Part shown: positions 60,101 to 64,000 of the stretch, piece after piece | How the letters are laid out: each line of letters starts with the position of its first letter | Numbering within the stretch: position 1 is the stretch's first letter | Assembly: GCA_958296385.1 (NCBI GenBank) | Contig: OY282494.1 | Location: forward strand, 2,934,981 to 2,998,980 | From: an uncultured Dehalococcoidia bacterium | Lineage (GTDB): Bacteria; Chloroflexota; Dehalococcoidia; Lucifugimonadales; UBA3495 | Direction: 5' to 3' | DNA length: 64,000 bases | Notes under the pieces: generated by a model | The model's database searches: none | The model's input: only the letters and a program-made list of their open reading frames with translations | What the model was told of the DNA's origin: nothing | Translations under genes and position numbers: made by a program

Positions 60101-60425
60101 CCGCAGCCGGGCTGATGATATTATCAGACACGCGCGCGAAGCCGTAGCGATGATGGGCGCCTCCACTCTGCCGGAATTGGAACAAAACCGGATGCTACAG
60201 TTGGCCCTGCTGCATCTGATTGTAATCGTCGGCGAGGCGGCGCATCATCTCCCCGCTGCCACATTGCGGCAATCCCCGTCGGTTCCGTGGCGCAATATAG
60301 TCGGTATGCGTAATCACCTGGTACACGGATACAATAGCGTCAGATTAGAGGAAGTCCACCGCACGATAAGATATGATATGCCGTCGCTTATCGCCGCACT
60401 TTCGGGAACTGCCGACCGCTACTGA
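60084..60425 (+). CDS. hepT: HepT-like (DUF86) ribonuclease toxin
   Basis: 113 residues. It has the helical fold signature (LALLHLIVIVGEAAHHLP, VPWRNIVGMRNHLVHGY). The HEPN active motif R-x4-H-x-Y is intact at R76, H81 and Y83. In the studied MntA/HepT systems this Tyr is the AMP-modified residue that blocks the RNase. The start overlaps the partner gene by 17 nt, and the stop is 14 nt before the oxidoreductase start. Confidence 0.85.
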   Translation: MSTRNDRSRADDIIRHAREAVAMMGASTLPELEQNRMLQLALLHLIVIVGEAAHHLPAATLRQSPSVPWRNIVGMRNHLVHGYNSVRLEEVHRTIRYDMPSLIAALSGTADRY

Positions 60426-60439
60426 GGAGGCCAATTATT

Positions 60440-61375
60440 ATGAGCGTTGCTATTGGGTATGTGCCGGGGGCTTTTGGGCAGGGGGGGGATGACCCGTCTT
60501 TTTTGCGCACGCTGGTTGCGCTGGGCGACCGCTACGAGTACGACTCCATCTGGCTCAGCGACCGTATTTGCAGCGAGCGGTTCAGTCTGGAGCCCATGGT
60601 TGCCCTGTCGCTGGTGGCGGGGTATTCGGAGCGGCTGAAGTTTGGCACCAGCGTGCTGGCGCTGCCGCTGCGCAATCCGGTGGTGCTGGCCAAGCAGGTT
60701 GCCACCCTGGACTGGCTGTCGCAGGGGCGGTTCTTTCCCGCCGTCGGCCTGGGCCAGGAAGACCCGGACGAGTACGAGGCTTGCGGCGTCCCCAAAGCCG
60801 ACCGCGCCCGCCGCACCGACGAGGCCGTCGCGCTGATGCGCCGTCTGTGGGAGGAGGAATACGTAACCCACGAGGGCGAGTTTTTCACCACGCACAACGT
60901 GTCGGTAACGCCGCGCACGTTCCTCAAGCCCTCGCCGCCGGTCTGGATTGGCGGCCGCAGTTCGGCGGCGGCCCGGCGGGTGGGCCGCGTCGGCGATGGC
61001 TGGCTGGTGTCCAGCGCCACGCCCGACGAAGTGCGCTCCGGACGCGAAATCGTCTTTGAGACGGCCCAGCAGTACGACCGGGAAATTGAGGAGGACCACG
61101 TCGGCGTTCTCGTCGGATACTACATCTGCGACGACCGGCGGGATGGCGAAACCAAGTCCGAACCCTTCGTTACCCGCCACCGCCCGGACGCCCACTTCAC
61201 CGAGTACTCCGCCATCGGCACGTCGGAGCAGATTGGCGATTTCATCCAGGAATACGTTGACGCCGGCGGTTTCAAGTTTGTCATCCGCCCGCTGTGCGCC
61301 GGCGCCGAGTCAATGGAACAGCTGGAGCGAGCCGGCGAGGAAATCCTCCCCCGCTTTCATGGGACGGGGGCCTAG
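60440..61375 (+). CDS. LLM-class flavin/F420-dependent oxidoreductase
   Basis: 311 residues from ATG 60440, preceded by GAGGAGG formed across the hepT stop codon. The bacterial-luciferase-like TIM barrel is indicated by DSIWLSDR, LEPMVALSLVAGYSERLKFGTSVLALPLRNPV (in parts), LAKQVATLDWLSQGRFFPAVGLG, and PPVWIGGRSSAAARRVGRVGDGWL. The family uses FMN or F420 for monooxygenation or hydride transfer; the cofactor cannot be decided by eye. An 8-G run (60481-60488) lies in the N-terminal coding part. LLM enzymes are abundant in SAR202-type Chloroflexota, which helps the taxonomic guess. Confidence 0.87.
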   Translation: MSVAIGYVPGAFGQGGDDPSFLRTLVALGDRYEYDSIWLSDRICSERFSLEPMVALSLVAGYSERLKFGTSVLALPLRNPVVLAKQVATLDWLSQGRFFPAVGLGQEDPDEYEACGVPKADRARRTDEAVALMRRLWEEEYVTHEGEFFTTHNVSVTPRTFLKPSPPVWIGGRSSAAARRVGRVGDGWLVSSATPDEVRSGREIVFETAQQYDREIEEDHVGVLVGYYICDDRRDGETKSEPFVTRHRPDAHFTEYSAIGTSEQIGDFIQEYVDAGGFKFVIRPLCAGAESMEQLERAGEEILPRFHGTGA

Positions 61376-61402
61376 CCGGGCCGGAGTCGATCCGGCTGGC
61401 CG

Positions 61403-62014
61403 ATGGAGATTCTGATGGCCACTGCAAAGCCAAAGCTGCGTACCGGAACACGGATGTCGCTGGACGAATTCCTGGCCCTGGGCGAAACCGAGGGCTGCTG
61501 GGAACTGGACGACGGAGCGCTTTACATCATGCCATCGGCCAGCCGCGACCACAGCTTTGTGCAAAACCAGTTGACCTGGCATCTGGTGAGCTATCTGGAC
61601 GGCTTTGCGGAACCGCCCGCCGAGCTGTACACCGATCTGACCGTCATCCTGTCCCGCGCTCTCCAACGGGCTCCGGAGCCTGATTTAGTCATCGTGCTCC
61701 GCGGACGAAGTGACGTCTCCGGTTCCATTCATATTGAAGGGGCGCCGGATATTGTGGTGGAAATCCTGTCGTCAGACCGGACGCGGGACTTGGTGCGCAA
61801 GCGTCAAATATACGCCGCGGCCGGTATTCCCGAATACTGGATTTTTGACCCGCTGCACGACCGGGTTATTCCCCTGGAGTTGCGGGGGAATGAGTACGTA
61901 GAGCGGCCTGCGCTGGGGCCGGATGATACGCTGACGACGCCGCTGTTGCCCGGCCTGGCCATACCGCTGGCCGACATTTTTCGCCACCGCCGCCGCCCGC
62001 CCCGGAATGAATAG
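61403..62014 (+). CDS. Uma2-family protein (short form, no coiled coil)
   Basis: 203 residues; ATG 61403 or ATG 61415 could be the start. MSLDEFLALGE, WELDDGALYIMPSAS, HSFVQNQLTWHL, PEPDLVIVLRG, PDIVVEILSSDRTRDLVRKRQIYAAAGIPEYWIFDP (in parts) give the complete Uma2 pattern, with the PD-(D/E)xK residues present. It differs from the three minus-strand Uma2 proteins by having the usual family length and no coiled-coil tail, so it is not a recent copy of them. Confidence 0.85.
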   Translation: MEILMATAKPKLRTGTRMSLDEFLALGETEGCWELDDGALYIMPSASRDHSFVQNQLTWHLVSYLDGFAEPPAELYTDLTVILSRALQRAPEPDLVIVLRGRSDVSGSIHIEGAPDIVVEILSSDRTRDLVRKRQIYAAAGIPEYWIFDPLHDRVIPLELRGNEYVERPALGPDDTLTTPLLPGLAIPLADIFRHRRRPPRNE

Positions 62015-62040
62015 CGTCTTGATGATTAGCGACTTGATAC

Positions 62041-62068
62041 GCCGGCGACTTGTCCGGGGTGCGCCGGC
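62041..62068 (+). terminator. Inverted repeat after the Uma2 gene
   Basis: GCCGGCG (62041-62047) and CGCCGGC (62062-62068) form a 7-bp stem with a 14-nt loop, followed by an AT-rich stretch. It could end the Uma2 transcript; there is no T run. Confidence 0.25.
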
Positions 62069-62123
62069 ATACTATGATTGACCAACCTCGCCGGCGCCGC
62101 CGTTAGCCGCCGCCGGCCATCCA

Positions 62124-62149
62124 CCCGGCCCACTTACCCGGCCCACTTA
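62124..62149 (+). repeat. Two tandem copies of a 13-bp repeat before the dehydrogenase
   Basis: CCCGGCCCACTTA twice, directly before the AAGGAG ribosome-binding site. It may be an operator or a replication slip. Confidence 0.6.
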
Positions 62150-62166
62150 CAAGGAGCAACCGAACT

Positions 62167-63138
62167 ATGAAAGCAGCCCAACTTGTCGCCCCCAAGCGTT
62201 GGGAGTTCACCGACGTTGACACGCCCGCGCCGGCGGATGGCCAGGTGCTGGTCAAGATGGAGCGGGTCAGCGTGTGCGGCTCCGACATCCGCCACACCTA
62301 CGGCCCGGTGCTGGACGAATCCGAGTACCCCCTGGCCCCCTGTCGCGGCGCCCACGAACTGGCCGGCGTCATCGTGGACAGCAAGACCGACGAATACCGG
62401 GCGGGCCAGCGCGTCATCGTGATACCCTTCCCCGGCACCGGCGGGCTGTGCGAGTACGTGCTGTCGGCGCCGGGCCGCATCGCCGTGCTGCCCCACTACG
62501 GCGCGCTGGACGAGTGGGTAATGTGCCAGCCGCCCGGCACCGTGCTGTACTCCTGCCGGCAGCTGGGCAGCCCCTTGCAGCAGAACATCCTCATCTTTGG
62601 CCAGGGCAGCATCGGGCTGAGCTTTACCATGATCCTCTCCCGCATGGGCGCCCGCAACGTCATCGTCGTTGACCCCCTGGACTACCGGCTGGAAAAGTCC
62701 AAAGAGATGGGCTCCACGCACCAGATTAACCCCGACAAGCAGGACGTCACCGAGGCGGTAATGGAGATTACCAAGGGCGCCGGGCCGGATACCTGCGTAG
62801 AGGCCGCCGGCTACCCCGACTCGCTGAACGACTGTTTCCGGCAGGTGCGTCAGTTCGGGCAGGTAATTGTGTTCGGCGTGCAAACCGACCACATGGTGCC
62901 CATCGAGCATAACCTCTGGATGGACAAGCAGCCGCGCATCATCCCCACCACCGGCGCCCGCAGCGGCGACCCCATCAGCCAGATTCAGGACATGGTTGAC
63001 CTGCGGGCCCGCGGCTGGGCCGACCCGGCCGAGCTGATTACCCACCGCGTCGGGTTCTCCGAAATCCAATCGGCCTATGATATGTACGAGCAGCGCCTCG
63101 ACAACGTCATCAAGGTCGTAATGGACATCAACTCCTAG
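62167..63138 (+). CDS. Medium-chain alcohol/polyol dehydrogenase-like protein
   Basis: 323 residues from ATG 62167, with AAGGAG 13-18 nt upstream. The N-terminal GroES-like domain has VCGSD (catalytic-zinc Cys) and GAHELAG (the usual GHE with an insert); the four-Cys structural zinc lobe is missing. The Rossmann part has IFGQGSIGLSFT and an acidic D in IVVDPLDYRLEKS, which favours NAD. This fits the zinc-dependent MDR family (threonine/sorbitol-dehydrogenase relatives), but the substrate is unknown. It appears to be a single transcription unit. Confidence 0.82.
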   Translation: MKAAQLVAPKRWEFTDVDTPAPADGQVLVKMERVSVCGSDIRHTYGPVLDESEYPLAPCRGAHELAGVIVDSKTDEYRAGQRVIVIPFPGTGGLCEYVLSAPGRIAVLPHYGALDEWVMCQPPGTVLYSCRQLGSPLQQNILIFGQGSIGLSFTMILSRMGARNVIVVDPLDYRLEKSKEMGSTHQINPDKQDVTEAVMEITKGAGPDTCVEAAGYPDSLNDCFRQVRQFGQVIVFGVQTDHMVPIEHNLWMDKQPRIIPTTGARSGDPISQIQDMVDLRARGWADPAELITHRVGFSEIQSAYDMYEQRLDNVIKVVMDINS

Positions 63139-63188
63139 CCCGCGCGCACGGGCCAATCAGGGCAATCCGGGCGCGGGGATGGGGCGGT

Positions 63189-64000
63189 ATGACGGCTGCA
63201 TACGGACAACCGCCCCGCCCCGCCAACACCGCTGCCTCCGACGCTGCCGCCGACGCCCCGGCCTTAACCGCCGGGGCGCGGGTGCTGCTGGCGCGGGAGA
63301 ACCTCTGCCTGGCCATGGCCCTCTTTGCCGCCTCGCACCAGGGGCTGATTACCACCGCATTTGTGCCGGCCCGCGCCGACATCTACCTGCAAAACGGCGA
63401 CGTAGTGGACTACGCCGTTCCCCTGGAACTTACCGACAACGCGGCCCTGGTCCGCTGCGCCGGCAACCAAATCCGGGGCGCCTTTGCCCTCTGCGTTTTG
63501 CAGACGCAGCGGGAGCTGGCCAGCGGGTTCCCGGATTTGCTGGCGGACGCCAACGAGGACGCAAACGAATTTGACGCCGACTTGCGGGCGGCCGGCGCCG
63601 CCGTCTATCTAATCGCCCGCAGCGTAGAGCGTGACCTGATTGCGCCCCGGTGGGACATCCCCCCGGACTACCGCCGGCTGCACGCAGTGCCGGCCTTTGA
63701 CTTCGCGCTGGACGCCACCCGGCTGGACGGGCAGGCCGTGCGCTGGGAGCACTTCGGCGGCCTGCCCCGGTTTCTGGACTTGACCCTCTACCTGGCCCGG
63801 CGGCTGGACGAATCGGAGCCGGTCACCGGCCCCGGCGAGTACGGCATTACGGGCGATTTGGCCGGTATGCTGTCGTCCGATGCGGCGTCCGACGGGCCGC
63901 CCGTGATACAACCCGGCTTTGGCAGCGGCGCCGGACGGCTGCGCCGGCCCGATGATGCTCTGTCCAGTGATGCTCTGTCCGGTAATCCGCTGTCCGGTAA
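63189..64000 (+). CDS. Unidentified protein, 3' end outside the window
   Basis: The frame opens at ATG 63189 and is still open at base 64000, giving at least 270 residues. After an Ala/Pro-rich tail (residues ~1-30) the sequence looks globular: ARVLLARENLCLAMALFAASHQ, VPARADIYLQNGDVVDYAVPLEL, AAVYLIARSVERDL, RFLDLTLYLARRLDESEPV. The end becomes low-complexity with near-repeats DALSSDALSGNPLSGN, encoded by a repeated CTGTCC(A/G)GTRAT. No signal peptide or membrane helix is seen. I do not recognise a family. It follows the dehydrogenase by 50 nt on the same strand. Confidence 0.65.
   Translation, partial: MTAAYGQPPRPANTAASDAAADAPALTAGARVLLARENLCLAMALFAASHQGLITTAFVPARADIYLQNGDVVDYAVPLELTDNAALVRCAGNQIRGAFALCVLQTQRELASGFPDLLADANEDANEFDADLRAAGAAVYLIARSVERDLIAPRWDIPPDYRRLHAVPAFDFALDATRLDGQAVRWEHFGGLPRFLDLTLYLARRLDESEPVTGPGEYGITGDLAGMLSSDAASDGPPVIQPGFGSGAGRLRRPDDALSSDALSGNPLSG

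Noticed and set aside
60481-60488. 8-G run in the LLM oxidoreductase as another contingency tract
   Set aside because: The reading frame is intact across it and the length is modest for a GC-rich genome.

Overview
The window is high-GC bacterial DNA with a mixed gene content: GT-C-type membrane glycosyltransferases, a family III CoA-transferase, a luciferase-like (LLM) oxidoreductase, several Uma2-family proteins and enormous repeat-built surface proteins anchored by a C-terminal membrane helix. That combination, with no sign of outer-membrane machinery, suggests a Chloroflexota lineage (Dehalococcoidia/SAR202-like, marine or sponge-associated). This is inference from gene content; no rRNA or other marker gene is present.

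Layout. Bases 1-11,450 hold cell-envelope and metabolic genes. There are two tandem paralogous GT-C membrane proteins (the first truncated), a nuoE-nuoF-like diaphorase pair, a membrane-anchored coiled-coil protein, a CoA-transferase, and two more GT-C proteins facing each other. The second of these is split by a frameshift at a 13-base homopolymer. Three of the GT-C proteins share a C-terminal domain I do not recognise. Bases 11,640-13,710 hold a small orphan protein followed by a strong terminator, a LON-substrate-domain protein, and a cobalamin-binding-type solute receptor. The receptor reads through an in-frame UGA at the second position of a CxxC motif and is followed at once by a bacterial SECIS-like hairpin: a strong selenoprotein candidate.

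Bases 13,716-58,334 (minus strand) are dominated by two paralogous giant surface-protein loci. Locus B (44,168 to 13,716) would encode about 10,150 residues and locus A (56,420 to 45,424) about 3,665. Both have an N-terminal signal/anchor helix, tandem GLUG-type modules each opened by an Asp/Asn-rich calcium-loop-like segment, cadherin-like beta-sandwich inserts, Calx-beta-like repeats, a Gly/Pro/Thr-rich stalk and a C-terminal membrane anchor. Each is preceded by one or two Uma2 genes with coiled-coil tails and by a conserved leader with a strong extended -10 promoter and a short Cys-rich upstream reading frame. Both loci are interrupted: one nonsense codon and two frameshifts in B, one frameshift in A. 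A 17-base homopolymer lies in the leader of B.

Bases 58,508-64,000 (plus strand) hold a sugar-epimerase-like SDR, a HepT toxin with a duplicated, motif-degenerate MntA-type partner, an LLM oxidoreductase, a further Uma2 protein, a medium-chain dehydrogenase and an unidentified partial gene. Across the window, extended -10 boxes of the form TGnTAnAAT recur, several only 6-8 nt before the start codon, which implies leaderless transcripts.
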